Source of the DNA: CAYXTC01 sp964479375
GTDB lineage: Bacteria; Patescibacteriota; Minisyncoccia; Minisyncoccales; GWA2-38-27
Assembly: GCA_964479375.1 (NCBI GenBank)
Contig: CAYZKD010000007.1
Coordinates: 1-29,767, forward strand
Direction of reading: 5' to 3'
Length of the DNA stretch: 29,767 bases
Below, in pieces: positions 1 through 7,332 of this stretch. Position 1 is the first letter of the stretch. Every line of letters begins with the position of its first letter. The notes under the pieces were generated by a model, which saw only the letters and a program-made list of their open reading frames with translations, had not been told where the DNA came from and searched no databases. The translations under genes and the position numbers were made by a program.

Positions 1-374
1 TTGTTTTCACGACCTTTAATTCATCTTACCCTGTTCCAACTTCTTTAGTATACCCTAAGAGTTAACTTCTCAACAAAACCACTTTATTGCATAAAAGGAT
101 TTAAAAAAACAGTGGAAATAAAATGGGATACAATTATTTTGTAGAACCCCTAATCAAAAAAACAAACGATCTTCTGGCCTCGACTATGGAAAAGACCTCT
201 TTTTACAGAAGTTTTTATAAAAATAGGATACTCTCGCAATCCCTGGCAATGCACTGCCTCCCTTACTTCTTGCCTGAAGGGAAACCGAAGAATAATCCTT
301 CAATAGGGTTTCAGGTCTTCGGCCGCAAGGACCGGGAAAAGATAAGAGGATTTACTTTCCTTTATTCATAAAAA
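1..374. other. Left edge without a confident gene; possible structured RNA
   Basis: No recognisable coding gene is seen. An 82-codon plus-strand frame (123-371) ends just before the terminator at 375-404, but its product has low-complexity, unfamiliar composition and no convincing ribosome binding site. The stretch 196-349 shows nested complementarity on the plus strand: CCTCTT at 196-201 with AAGAGG at 344-349, and inner pairs CCTGAA/TTCAGG, GAAACC/GGTTTC and GAAG/CTTC between about 270 and 315. That would suit a small structured RNA ending at the terminator. No hallmark of RNase P RNA, SRP RNA or tmRNA was found. The AT-rich 1-122 holds nothing I can name. Confidence 0.25.
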
Positions 375-404
375 AGAAGGGCGAAATAATCGCCCTTTTG
401 TTTT
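375..404. terminator. Bidirectional Rho-independent terminator
   Basis: A 7 bp stem, AAGGGCG at 377-383 with CGCCCTT at 391-397, and a 7-base loop. It is followed by TTGTTTT on the plus strand and by CTTTTTT on the minus strand. It lies directly downstream of the two minus-strand tRNA-like genes and is their probable terminator, and perhaps that of the whole clpB-to-tRNA unit. Confidence 0.75.
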
Positions 405-407
405 GAA

Positions 408-481
408 TCGCCCCGTCTGGATTTGAACCAGAAACCTCTTGGCGGTAAACCAAGCGCTCTTTGTTCTTGAGCTACGGGGCG
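408..481 (-). tRNA. tRNA-like gene, anticodon reads UAC (Val?), atypical
   Basis: On the minus strand a 7 bp acceptor stem (481-475 with 415-409, all Watson-Crick) and a 5 bp T stem (432-428 with 420-416) enclosing the loop TTCAAAT are perfect. The D stem GCTC/GAGC (472-469, 459-456) and the anticodon stem CTTGG/CCAAG (454-450, 442-438) also pair. The anticodon loop TTTACCG gives UAC, formally valine, but position 37 is C instead of a purine. The 9-base D loop AAGAACAAA lacks the conserved G18-G19 pair that contacts the T loop. No CCA is encoded; the discriminator is A408. It may be a fast-evolving functional tRNA or a decaying one. Confidence 0.6.
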
Positions 482-484
482 GAC

Positions 485-557
485 CGAAGCCGGCCGGATT
501 CGGACCGGCAGCCTTTCCGATGCGACTGGGCTGCTCTTCCTGATAGGTTGCGGCCCC
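485..557 (-). tRNA. tRNA-like gene, anticodon position reads CGC (Ala-like), lower half degraded
   Basis: The minus strand shows a full 7 bp acceptor stem (557-551 with 492-486, with G-U pairs at 2-71 and 3-70) and a perfect 5 bp T stem GCCGG/CCGGC with loop TCCGAAT. The core length of 41 bases is exactly right for a class I tRNA, and A14, G18-G19, A21 and T33 are in place. Counting canonically, the anticodon is CGC. Together with G3-U70 this resembles tRNA-Ala, though the discriminator is G. However the D stem (ACCT/GAGC) and the anticodon stem (GCCCA/CGGAA) hardly pair, and an alternative CAGCC/GGCTG stem competes. It is separated by 3 bases from the next tRNA-like gene and lies 23 bases past the stop at 581. 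Either a pseudo-tRNA or a divergent tRNA. Confidence 0.45.
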
Positions 558-580
558 AGTTTCAAGTTAAGAGAAAATTA

Positions 581-2245
581 TCATTTTATTTGTTCGGCGT
601 CAACCATTATCGTGTCTTCCGGCACAGAAGCCAGCTCCCCTTCCCCGAGAAAACCAATTATTCTGGTATAAGCGTTAAGCGCATGGCAATTAGAATCGGT
701 TCTCACATATCTTTGGGAGTTGTTCCAAAAAACACCGCCTAGGGCCATTTCAGGATTTTTAAGAAAAAATGAATTCTTCTCATTATAAGTGTTCTGAATA
801 ATCCATCTAATCCCCCTGACCACTGCTTGTTTATACTTTTCGCAGTCACCCCTTCCTTCCCTAAGGCAAAACCTATAAGTGTCTGTCATAACCTCGCTTA
901 TCCATCCTATGCCGCTGGTAGAATAAGCCCCCTCCCATCTCCCGTGATTCAAAACATCATCTTTGTCTTTGATTTGGTGGTCTAAAACTAAATTGCTTAA
1001 TTCAAAAACAATGAGATTGTACTCCTCTTCTCCTGCGGCCTTAACAAAATCCATAAGAGACATTACTACCCAAGAATTAGAAATGGGATTTTCGTCCCTG
1101 TAATCTCCTTTCACATATCCCTGGGCCTCTCTGTATTTTCCGGCAAAACGCTCTGCTATTTTCTTGGCTGCTTCGTAATATTTCTCCTCCTGGGTTTCGT
1201 TATAAAGTTTGGAAAGAGAAGAAAGCGTCTGCCCTTCGTAAAGAAGCGATTCCTTGGTGCCGTGAACCCATTTGCCGTCTGTCTCCCTTTTTCTAACATA
1301 GGGCGCCATGGTGCCGTCTGAATCCTGCATTGTCAAAAGCCAATCTCCTGCCAGCCTAGCAGATTCTAGATATCTTTCTTCTCCGGTAAATTCATACAGC
1401 CTCAATAAAGTAAAAATGTTCAGGGCGGCTGTGCCTATAACATATTTTTCTTCTTTTTCTTTTGTGTCTGTAAAATAAGAATAATGAAAAGCCCCGTATT
1501 TGTTGCTGCCCTCGTTCCGATTTTGCATAAAAAGAAGAAAGTCGCCCCAGCCAGAGAGACTATCTAAAACTTCTTCATCTTTTTCGTAATCGTAAATATA
1601 CAAGAAGGTATAGATAATAGAAGCAGAATAAACGCTGTGGAGCCGAGGCTCAAAGAAATCTTCCACAGCATGGTATTTCTTGTGGAATCCTCTTGTTTCC
1701 CCGTCCATAGATCTTAATAAAAACTCTTTTCCTTGGTCTATCTTTTCTTTAATCAATTTTTTATCCAGATGCCTTAGAGGGACTATATCGGAAACAAGTT
1801 CTGCTGCCCCTTCCTCGCACTCAATAAAAGAAAACTTGGCTCCTGACGGACCTGAGATATCTATCTTAAATCTGACCTTATCCAAATTCTCCCGAGTCAA
1901 GCCCTCCATTGCTCCAACTGCCCTAGATATCAAAGAGAGATCCAGCCCTTTTCCAAAACTTTCCCCTTGAGATATAATATCTCCCTGAAAAAAAGCCTCA
2001 ATAGAAACTGACCATTCTCCCTCCCCGCTCTCTGGATACTCTGACTCTTCGCCGGAAAACTTCTTTTCTGCCTCCATTCTTACAAAGTCCACCACCTTGG
2101 CCCTGAAAAGATCGTTCCCTGAAACTTCTTGTTGCAGATCTTCTCTTTCAACAACAGATTTATCAAAAATAAAAAACTTGTAGCCGAGAGCGACTATGCC
2201 TAAAACAACAATGATTAAAGAAACGTAAATTATTTTCTGCCTCAT
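581..2245 (-). CDS. Membrane-anchored alpha/alpha-toroid protein, function unknown
   Basis: The 554-residue product has a short cytoplasmic start, one membrane segment at about residues 5-26 and a large extracytoplasmic part. From about residue 150 to 530 it is a series of helical hairpins with motifs such as YLESARLAGDWLLTMQD and YYEAAKKIAERFAGKY. Each pairs an aromatic-rich helix with a helix carrying small residues, typical of (alpha/alpha)6 barrels in glycosidases, epimerases and related carbohydrate enzymes. Residues 75-135 form a beta-rich N-terminal part I do not recognise. The start ATG overlaps the end of the upstream DUF192 gene by 4 bases, so the two are translationally coupled. 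Last protein gene of the clpB unit. A carbohydrate-related envelope role is inferred from fold type only; I cannot name a reaction. Confidence 0.8.
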   Translation of the reverse strand: MRQKIIYVSLIIVVLGIVALGYKFFIFDKSVVEREDLQQEVSGNDLFRAKVVDFVRMEAEKKFSGEESEYPESGEGEWSVSIEAFFQGDIISQGESFGKGLDLSLISRAVGAMEGLTRENLDKVRFKIDISGPSGAKFSFIECEEGAAELVSDIVPLRHLDKKLIKEKIDQGKEFLLRSMDGETRGFHKKYHAVEDFFEPRLHSVYSASIIYTFLYIYDYEKDEEVLDSLSGWGDFLLFMQNRNEGSNKYGAFHYSYFTDTKEKEEKYVIGTAALNIFTLLRLYEFTGEERYLESARLAGDWLLTMQDSDGTMAPYVRKRETDGKWVHGTKESLLYEGQTLSSLSKLYNETQEEKYYEAAKKIAERFAGKYREAQGYVKGDYRDENPISNSWVVMSLMDFVKAAGEEEYNLIVFELSNLVLDHQIKDKDDVLNHGRWEGAYSTSGIGWISEVMTDTYRFCLREGRGDCEKYKQAVVRGIRWIIQNTYNEKNSFFLKNPEMALGGVFWNNSQRYVRTDSNCHALNAYTRIIGFLGEGELASVPEDTIMVDAEQIK

Positions 2246-2673
2246 AAGCTAAATTGAAGTTTACTCCCTATTTCAATTCCTTTTTTCTGACACATTCCAC
2301 CCTTAACTTCTAAAACATATTTTGCTCTTTTTCCCGGAGAAATCTTGGGGCAATCCTCCTGACAAGGTTGAGCATTTTCTTTAACAAAAACAACCTCTTT
2401 ATCCTTATTTACCCATATAATATCCAGGGGAATAGCCACATTTTTCATCCAGAAAGAGCTTTCTCTCTCTTCCGGCAAAATAAAAAGCAATCCTTGGTTT
2501 TCGGATATCTTTTCTCTGTTTTTTAATCCTTGGATTCTTTCTTCTTTGGTGCTTGCTACTTCAATATTAAAACATTTTTCTTCAAGGCAGACTGTCTGAT
2601 CATTTTTTTTCATAATAATTATTCCACCCAGCACTAAAATAGAAAGCAGAACAACAACAATCCAGCGAAACAT
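2242..2673 (-). CDS. Secreted DUF192 family protein
   Basis: 143 residues with an N-terminal membrane segment (about 3-20, signal anchor or uncleaved signal peptide) and a DUF192 domain. Family signatures are visible: GLKNRE followed by GLLFILPEE, FWMKNVAIPLDIIWVN, a Pro-Cys pair in NAQPC, and YVLEVKGG near the end. DUF192 proteins are small beta-barrel extracytoplasmic proteins of uncertain biochemical role. Four cysteines (residues 29, 34, 103 and 107, two per Cys-x3/4-Cys pair) lie in the extracytoplasmic part and could form disulfides. It starts 2 bases after the stop of the HtrA-like gene and overlaps the next gene by 4, so it belongs to the clpB operon. Confidence 0.85.
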   Translation of the reverse strand: MFRWIVVVLLSILVLGGIIIMKKNDQTVCLEEKCFNIEVASTKEERIQGLKNREKISENQGLLFILPEERESSFWMKNVAIPLDIIWVNKDKEVVFVKENAQPCQEDCPKISPGKRAKYVLEVKGGMCQKKGIEIGSKLQFSL

Positions 2674-2675
2674 AT

Positions 2676-3392
2676 CTAAAACCCGGTGAATTCTTTAATT
2701 TCTTTTATGGAAATGGCCTTTAGTCCTCCTTTGCCGTCAAAAAGAACCAAGCCCACCAACCCTCCTTTAATATTGAAAAGCGGGCTTCCTTTTACAGACT
2801 CCTCTTCTTGAATATTGGTTTTTAAAACCTCTTCTCCATAGTTCTTAATAATTCCCTCATTGACCAACTTTTCATGTCCTTTTTCTGAGACAATGTTGGC
2901 TATAAAGAAAACTCTCTGGCCAAATCTTAAACTGCCGAATTCTGCAAACTTAACCGGGACTAGATTATCCTTTTCCAGTTTAATTAAGGCCAGGTTCTTA
3001 TCAAAATCTCTTTTCAGAACCTGGTATTTGGGCTCCCTATTCTCCACAGAAAAAGAAAGGCTGCCTTCGGCAGGAATTAATTCTGCAAGAGTCACCACAA
3101 GGCCGTCTGCTGTTACCACCACCCCAGACCCCTGCAATTCTGATCCCAAACTATTAATGCTTTCCACCGCCACTAAGCTTTTCTCAACCTCGGACACTAT
3201 CTGCTGCAGGGCTTCGTTCTCCTGGATGACAATCTCTTTCTCCTGGACCACCTCTATCGGCCTCTGCTCTAACCTGTATTCATAAAAAAGAGGTTTTTCA
3301 ATGAAATAAGGCCAAAGGATTTGGTCCGCGAAAATACCGCCTGATACGCCAAAGACGAATACGGCAACAATTTTTGCTAGATTTTTAAGCAT
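2676..3392 (-). CDS. HtrA-like trypsin-fold pseudoprotease, membrane-anchored
   Basis: 238 residues: an N-terminal membrane segment (about 5-22), a coiled linker to about 70, then a trypsin-fold domain of the S1C (HtrA/Deg) type without a PDZ domain. The scaffold aligns with the intact HtrA encoded at 10125-11456, but each catalytic position is changed: the TNxHVV motif reads TLAELI (Glu104 for His), the second motif reads FDKNLALIK (Asn133 for Asp), and GNSGGPL reads SVKGSPL (Lys201 for Ser). It should not hydrolyse peptides; a binding, adaptor or chaperone role is likely. It starts 3 bases after the clpB stop and is followed at 2 bases by the DUF192 gene, so it is made together with ClpB. 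The loss of activity is inferred from motif alignment by eye. Confidence 0.85.
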   Translation of the reverse strand: MLKNLAKIVAVFVFGVSGGIFADQILWPYFIEKPLFYEYRLEQRPIEVVQEKEIVIQENEALQQIVSEVEKSLVAVESINSLGSELQGSGVVVTADGLVVTLAELIPAEGSLSFSVENREPKYQVLKRDFDKNLALIKLEKDNLVPVKFAEFGSLRFGQRVFFIANIVSEKGHEKLVNEGIIKNYGEEVLKTNIQEEESVKGSPLFNIKGGLVGLVLFDGKGGLKAISIKEIKEFTGF

Positions 3393-3395
3393 TAT

Positions 3396-6083
3396 TTAAG
3401 ATTTGGATCCAACCTTTTTCTTTTCTATCTCGCGAGGAGCCTTAACCACAATTTGCTTGCCTTCTGCGTCTACATTAACCTGATCTTTTTCTTTAATAAG
3501 GCCTGCTACCATCTTCAAAGAAAGAGGATTAAGCACCTGTTTCTGGATAACTCTCTTAAGGGGCCTGGCGCCGAGATTGGGGTCATACCCCAACTCTGCT
3601 AAAAGTTTCTTAGCCTTTTCTGTAACTTTTATCTTAATATTCTTCTTGGATAGCCGACTGGCCACCTTATCAAGTTCTAAATCAACTATCTCCTTAATCT
3701 CCTTTTTGCTAAGATAGTCAAAGATAATAATCTCGTCTATCCTGTTGATAAACTCAGGCCTGAATTTTTCTTTAAGCGAGTTCATCACCTTTTCCCTAAG
3801 ATTCTCTCTCTGCCCTTCTTTTTCTCTAACAAAACCAAGAGAACTCATTTCTGCAATATATTCTGAGCCGATATTAGAGGTCATGATAAGGATAGTGTTC
3901 TTGAAAGAAGCCACTCTTCCTTTAGCATCTGTCAATCTTCCGTCTTCTAGAATCTGCAAGAGAACATTGAAGACTTCGGGATGCGCCTTTTCTATTTCAT
4001 CAAACAGTATCACGCTATAAGGCCTTCTTCTCACCTTGTCTGTTAATTGTCCGCCTTCTTCATGGCCTACATAGCCCGGAGGAGAACCGATTATCCTGGA
4101 AACCGTGTGTTTTTCCATATACTCTGACATATCAAGACGGATCATGGCGTTTTCGTCATTAAACAAGAAAGCAGCAAGCGCTCTGGCTGTTTCTGTTTTC
4201 CCTACTCCTGTGGGGCCTAAGAAGATAAAAGATCCTAATGGCCTGTCTTCTTCTGATATCCCGGCTCTTGATCTGCGAATAGCATTGGATATGGCCTCTA
4301 CGGCCTGACTCTGCCCTATCACTCTCTTGCTGATAATATTCTCCATTTTTTCCAGCTTCTTGGCTTCTTCCTCAATAAGCCGGGTTACGGGAATTCCTGT
4401 CCACCGAGAAACAATTTTGGCGATATCCTCTTCTTCCACTTCTTCCTTGAGAACTCTCCTATTCTTCTGAATTCTGGCGAGTTTCTTTTCCGCCCCTCTT
4501 ACTTCTTTCAGTAACTCCGGAATCTTTCCGTACTTAATTTCTGCTACCCTCTGAAGATTAGCCTCGCGCTGGGCTATCTCTGCTTGAAAATTAAGGTTGT
4601 CTATTTCTTTTTTAAGGTCTTTAATCTTGTGGATAAGTTCTTTCTCGTTCTTCCATTTAATCTCAAAAGCCCTGGCCCTCTCTTTGAGGTCTGCCAAGAA
4701 ACGCTTGATGGCTGTCAGTCTTTTTTTCTGGCCGCCCTCTTTTTTAAGAGCCTCTTTTTCTATCTCTAGTTTCTGGATCTCCCTCTTTAGTTCGTCAAAC
4801 TTAGCAGGTTCTGACTCAATCTCCAATCTCAAAGCAGACATAGCCTCGTCTACCAGGTCCACCGCCTTATCCGGCAGAAATCTGTCTGTAATATATCTGG
4901 AAGCCAGTTCCGCAGCAGAAATCAGGGCAGCGTCTTTTATCTTTAACCCATGGTGAACCTCATACTTTTCCTTGATTCCCCGAAGAATAGAAATGGTGTC
5001 CTCTATAGAGGGCTCTTTTACATAAACGGGCTGGAATCTCCTTTCCAGGGCAGCGTCTTTCTCAATATATTTCTGATACTCTTTCAGGGTGGTAGCGCCA
5101 ATAGCCCTAAGTTCTCCTCTAGCCAAGGCGGGCTTTAAAAGATTAGAGGCATCTATGGCGCCCTCTGCTCCCCCTGCTCCTACGAGAGTATGAAGTTCAT
5201 CAATAAAGAGAACGTATTTGCCATCTGCCTTTCTCAATTCTCTTAAAAGGGCCTTTACTCTCTCTTCAAACTCTCCCCTATACTTGGTCCCTGCCACTAA
5301 AGTGCCCAGATCTAACCCAATGAGTTCTTTTTCTTTTAGACTTTCCGGGATGTCTTGTTTGGCTATCCTGCTGGCCAGCCCTTCAACAATAGCAGTCTTC
5401 CCCACTCCCGCTTCTCCAATAAGAACAGGATTGTTTTTGTTTCTGCGAGAAAGCACCTCCATTAACCTCCTTATCTCGTTCTCTCTTCCGATCACAGGAT
5501 CCAACTTGCCTTTGCGGGCCTGGTCCGTAAGGTTGGTTGTGTACTTTTCGACAACCTGATACTTGGACTCGGGATTAGGATCTGTAATCCTCTCCCCTCC
5601 CCTTATTTCGCCTAAAACCTTGGAGGCAGAATTATAATCAAGTTTGTCGCTTTCCATGCCGTGCACTCCTCCTTCTGCTTTCAGGAAAGACGCCTTTTCC
5701 ATAATTTCTTTCGCCTTGCTGTCTACAACCAAAAGGGCCAAGAACAAATGCTCCACGGAAATAAAGTCATCGTTCATTTTCATGGACTCTTGTCTCGCAT
5801 TTTCAATAACCTTGGCCATGTCTTGAGTAAGGTAGAATTGGCCAAAGGGCTGAGATCCCGAAGAAGAGGACATACTCTTCAGAGAAGCATTTGCCTTCTT
5901 TTCCAGTCCTGTCACATCCACTCCTATTTTCTTAAGCAAACTCAAAACCACGCTGCCTTCTTGAGAAAGAAGCGAGAGTAAAAGATGGAGAGTGTCAATC
6001 TGTTGCTGGCCTCTGGCTTGAGCCACAGACTGAGCGCTTATAATCGCTTGTTGGGCTTTGTGAGTAAAATTCGCACCATTCAT
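3396..6083 (-). CDS. clpB: ClpB disaggregase (AAA+ chaperone)
   Basis: The 895-residue protein has the full ClpB layout. There is a Clp N domain (about 1-145), the first AAA+ module with Walker A GEAGVGKT at 223-230, a long coiled-coil middle domain (about 410-540), and the second AAA+ module with Walker A GPTGVGKT near residue 621, followed by the C-terminal small domain. The long middle domain distinguishes ClpB from ClpC and ClpA. ClpB threads aggregated proteins through its hexameric pore, normally with DnaK. First gene of a four-gene unit with the pseudoprotease, DUF192 and toroid genes. Start ATG at 6083; the ribosome site is weak, and a CAGGC/GCCTG hairpin (6096-6108) lies just upstream. 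The coupling to three membrane or secreted proteins is unusual for clpB. Confidence 0.96.
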   Translation of the reverse strand: MNGANFTHKAQQAIISAQSVAQARGQQQIDTLHLLLSLLSQEGSVVLSLLKKIGVDVTGLEKKANASLKSMSSSSGSQPFGQFYLTQDMAKVIENARQESMKMNDDFISVEHLFLALLVVDSKAKEIMEKASFLKAEGGVHGMESDKLDYNSASKVLGEIRGGERITDPNPESKYQVVEKYTTNLTDQARKGKLDPVIGRENEIRRLMEVLSRRNKNNPVLIGEAGVGKTAIVEGLASRIAKQDIPESLKEKELIGLDLGTLVAGTKYRGEFEERVKALLRELRKADGKYVLFIDELHTLVGAGGAEGAIDASNLLKPALARGELRAIGATTLKEYQKYIEKDAALERRFQPVYVKEPSIEDTISILRGIKEKYEVHHGLKIKDAALISAAELASRYITDRFLPDKAVDLVDEAMSALRLEIESEPAKFDELKREIQKLEIEKEALKKEGGQKKRLTAIKRFLADLKERARAFEIKWKNEKELIHKIKDLKKEIDNLNFQAEIAQREANLQRVAEIKYGKIPELLKEVRGAEKKLARIQKNRRVLKEEVEEEDIAKIVSRWTGIPVTRLIEEEAKKLEKMENIISKRVIGQSQAVEAISNAIRRSRAGISEEDRPLGSFIFLGPTGVGKTETARALAAFLFNDENAMIRLDMSEYMEKHTVSRIIGSPPGYVGHEEGGQLTDKVRRRPYSVILFDEIEKAHPEVFNVLLQILEDGRLTDAKGRVASFKNTILIMTSNIGSEYIAEMSSLGFVREKEGQRENLREKVMNSLKEKFRPEFINRIDEIIIFDYLSKKEIKEIVDLELDKVASRLSKKNIKIKVTEKAKKLLAELGYDPNLGARPLKRVIQKQVLNPLSLKMVAGLIKEKDQVNVDAEGKQIVVKAPREIEKKKVGSKS

Positions 6084-6126
6084 AATCCAAAATCACAGGC
6101 ACGGCCTGCTGTTAATTTTCTCTTCT

Positions 6127-6155
6127 TTTTTAACATAAATCTGTTTGAAAATCAA
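6127..6155 (-). promoter_or_regulatory. Probable sigma-70 promoter of clpB
   Basis: Minus-strand -35 TTGATT (6155-6150), 17 base spacer, -10 TAAAAA (6132-6127) preceded by TGT, an extended -10 element. The predicted start near 6120 gives a leader of roughly 37 bases with the hairpin at 6096-6108. No CIRCE operator is seen. Confidence 0.5.
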
Positions 6156-6160
6156 TAATA

Positions 6161-6180
6161 TGCGCTGGTTCAGATGATAC
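6161..6180 (+). repeat. Partial copy of the TGCGCTGGTTCA repeat
   Basis: TGCGCTGGTTCA is shared with the 32 bp direct repeats at 7333 and 7460; after that a TGATA match continues with changes. It sits just outside the island's left inverted repeat and upstream of a transposase-like tail. This suggests an insertion-sequence end, but no inverted partner was found in the window. Confidence 0.5.
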
Positions 6181-6188
6181 CATCCGAA

Positions 6189-6216
6189 AAAATGTGGGAG
6201 GCCCGTCCTCCCACAA
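6189..6216. repeat. Island left boundary: hairpin repeat, inverted copy at 8626-8653
   Basis: The core TGTGGGAGG (6193-6201), loop CCCGT and CCTCCCACA (6207-6215) make a perfect 9 bp hairpin. Including flanking A/T bases, 28 bases are an exact reverse complement of 8626-8653. As the unit is itself nearly palindromic, the inversion is diagnosed from the loop and flanks. It lacks a strong T tract on the plus side, so a simple terminator is less likely than a dispersed palindromic repeat. Confidence 0.75.
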
Positions 6217-6227
6217 ATACTTCCCAC

Positions 6228-6401
6228 AAATATCAAATTATTGAACACAAAGGCTCCGAGAAACAAAAAAGAGAACTTACAAAGATTTATCAATCGCTCG
6301 ACCCCGCTCAATTAAAAAACATTGATGAAAAACTGGATAATCTTTATAAATATTATTGTGCTTTTAGCCAAAGACAAGGAAGTAAAAGTAATAAAAGTTG
6401 A
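6228..6401 (+). pseudogene. C-terminal remnant of an integrase/DDE-type transposase
   Basis: About 57 codons without a proper start continue in frame out of the left hairpin repeat. The text KRELTKIYQSLDPAQLK followed by NIDEKLDNLYKYY resembles the C-terminal tail of IS481-like or IS3-like integrase transposases as I recall them from candidate-phylum genomes (a pattern of LNPxxLKxNIDxKLxxLxK). The catalytic domain is absent, so it is a relic. The assignment is from memory of family tails and is moderate at best. It could also be a fragment of an unrelated small protein. Bases 6402-6499 after it hold nothing I recognise. Confidence 0.45.
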
Positions 6402-6499
6402 CAGGCTGAGTTTTGGCAACCGGCAGGCATTATCCTTTCTCGATTTTTAAAAATAACAAGAACCGATTTTCTTGATAATATTCAACTTTTTTGTATAAA

Positions 6500-6533
6500 A
6501 AAAGCCTGTTCAATTTGTTGAACAGGCCTTTTG
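6500..6533 (-). terminator. Terminator of the Gly-Leu repeat gene
   Basis: On the minus strand GCCTGTTCAA and TTGAACAGGC form a 10 bp stem with a 4-base loop, followed by TTTTTTT. It begins 3 bases past the stop codon at 6536. Confidence 0.9.
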
Positions 6534-6535
6534 AG

Positions 6536-7237
6536 TCAGCTCTTGGCGAGAAGCCAGTTACCGGCTTCTTGCCAATACCTTGCCGAAAAAAGGAGCTTAA
6601 AGAGCCCGACCAACCCGTAGGCCAGTCCATAGGTCAGTCCGAAGGCCAGTCCGAAGGTTAGTCCGAAGGTTAGTCCGACGATCAGCCCGACTAATCCGCA
6701 GGCCAGTCCGGAAACTAGTCCGTAGGCCAGTCCGTAGGCTAGTCCGAAGGCTAGTCCGAAGGTTAGTCCGACGATCAGCCCGAAGACCAGTCCGAAGGGC
6801 GGTCCGTAGGCCGGTCCGTAAGCCAGTCCAACGATTAGCCCGAAGGCCAGTCCGAAGGTTAGTCCGAAGACCAGTCCGTAGGTCAGTCCGAAGGGCAGTC
6901 CGAAGGTTAGTCCGAAGACCAGTCCGTAGGTCAGCCCGAAGGGCAATCCGACGATCAGTCCCAGGGCCAGTCCAGAGGTCAATTCTTCATTTTCTCTTGT
7001 TTTCTTGCCGGTAAACAAGAATATCAGAATCACAGACCAAATAGGTCCGATCAGGATATCCCACCAGCGAGAAGCAGAAAAAGGCAAGGTCAAGATCCAG
7101 CCAGGCGTTATCCTGATAGTCTGGGCTTCCGGAACTTGACCTGCGACCAAATACCAGATTGCCCAAAAAAGGGCAATCAGTCCCCCTGTTACTATCGACC
7201 AGCGGATCATCAGTTTGGTCCTTCTCTTGCTTTCCAT
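6536..7237 (-). CDS. Membrane protein made of tandem Gly-Leu-x-x repeats
   Basis: The chosen start (7237) gives 233 residues and has GGAAG 7-8 bases upstream; an earlier ATG at 7288 lies almost on the predicted transcription start and has no ribosome site. Two hydrophobic segments (about 13-32 and 57-76) precede the central block, residues 89-213. This block is about 30 consecutive tetrads of the form Gly-Leu-x-[Phe/Tyr/Val], e.g. GLTFGLAFGLAYGL, with two shortened GLV units and two GP units. Spacing of four puts Gly on one helix face in overlapping GxxxG motifs, so tightly packed or oligomeric membrane helices are expected. The end is KLLFSARYWQEAGNWLLAKS. It has its own consensus promoter and terminator. 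I do not recognise a family; function unknown. Confidence 0.8.
   Translation of the reverse strand: MESKRRTKLMIRWSIVTGGLIALFWAIWYLVAGQVPEAQTIRITPGWILTLPFSASRWWDILIGPIWSVILIFLFTGKKTRENEELTSGLALGLIVGLPFGLTYGLVFGLTFGLPFGLTYGLVFGLTFGLAFGLIVGLAYGPAYGPPFGLVFGLIVGLTFGLAFGLAYGLAYGLVSGLACGLVGLIVGLTFGLTFGLAFGLTYGLAYGLVGLFKLLFSARYWQEAGNWLLAKS
6599..6973 (-). repeat. 12 bp minisatellite coding for the Gly-Leu tetrads
   Basis: Variants of a 12-base unit (plus strand AGTCCGAAGGCC and similar) run in tandem for about 375 bases, about 31 units, in frame with the protein. Larger blocks are also copied: GLPFGLTYGLVFGLTF occurs twice in succession, and GLTFGLAFGL twice further on. The array has probably grown and shrunk by slippage or unequal recombination while the frame was kept; two 9-base units show partial losses. 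Confidence 0.9.
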
Positions 7238-7298
7238 TTCTCTTCCTTTCTTTTCAGAGGTTCTTTTCCCTATTGAATTGACAAACATCTATTTTTAA

Positions 7299-7327
7299 AT
7301 GATATCATATTATTATTTTTTTGTCAA
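7299..7327 (-). promoter_or_regulatory. Promoter of the Gly-Leu repeat gene
   Basis: Consensus -35 TTGACA (7327-7322), 17 base spacer, -10 TATCAT (7304-7299) on the minus strand. The predicted start near 7292 leaves a leader of about 55 bases before the ATG at 7237. Confidence 0.8.
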
Positions 7328-7332
7328 GGGTT

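Noticed and set aside
362..565. 67-codon minus-strand reading frame
   Set aside because: It runs through both tRNA-like genes and has the typical text of translated tRNA; not a protein.
3745..5981. Several plus-strand frames of 60-140 codons opposite clpB
   Set aside because: They are antisense shadows of the strongly conserved clpB gene.
7238..7288. Upstream ATG (7288) as the start of the Gly-Leu repeat protein
   Set aside because: No Shine-Dalgarno site and almost at the predicted transcript start; the ATG at 7237 has GGAAG at a good distance. A leaderless start is not excluded.
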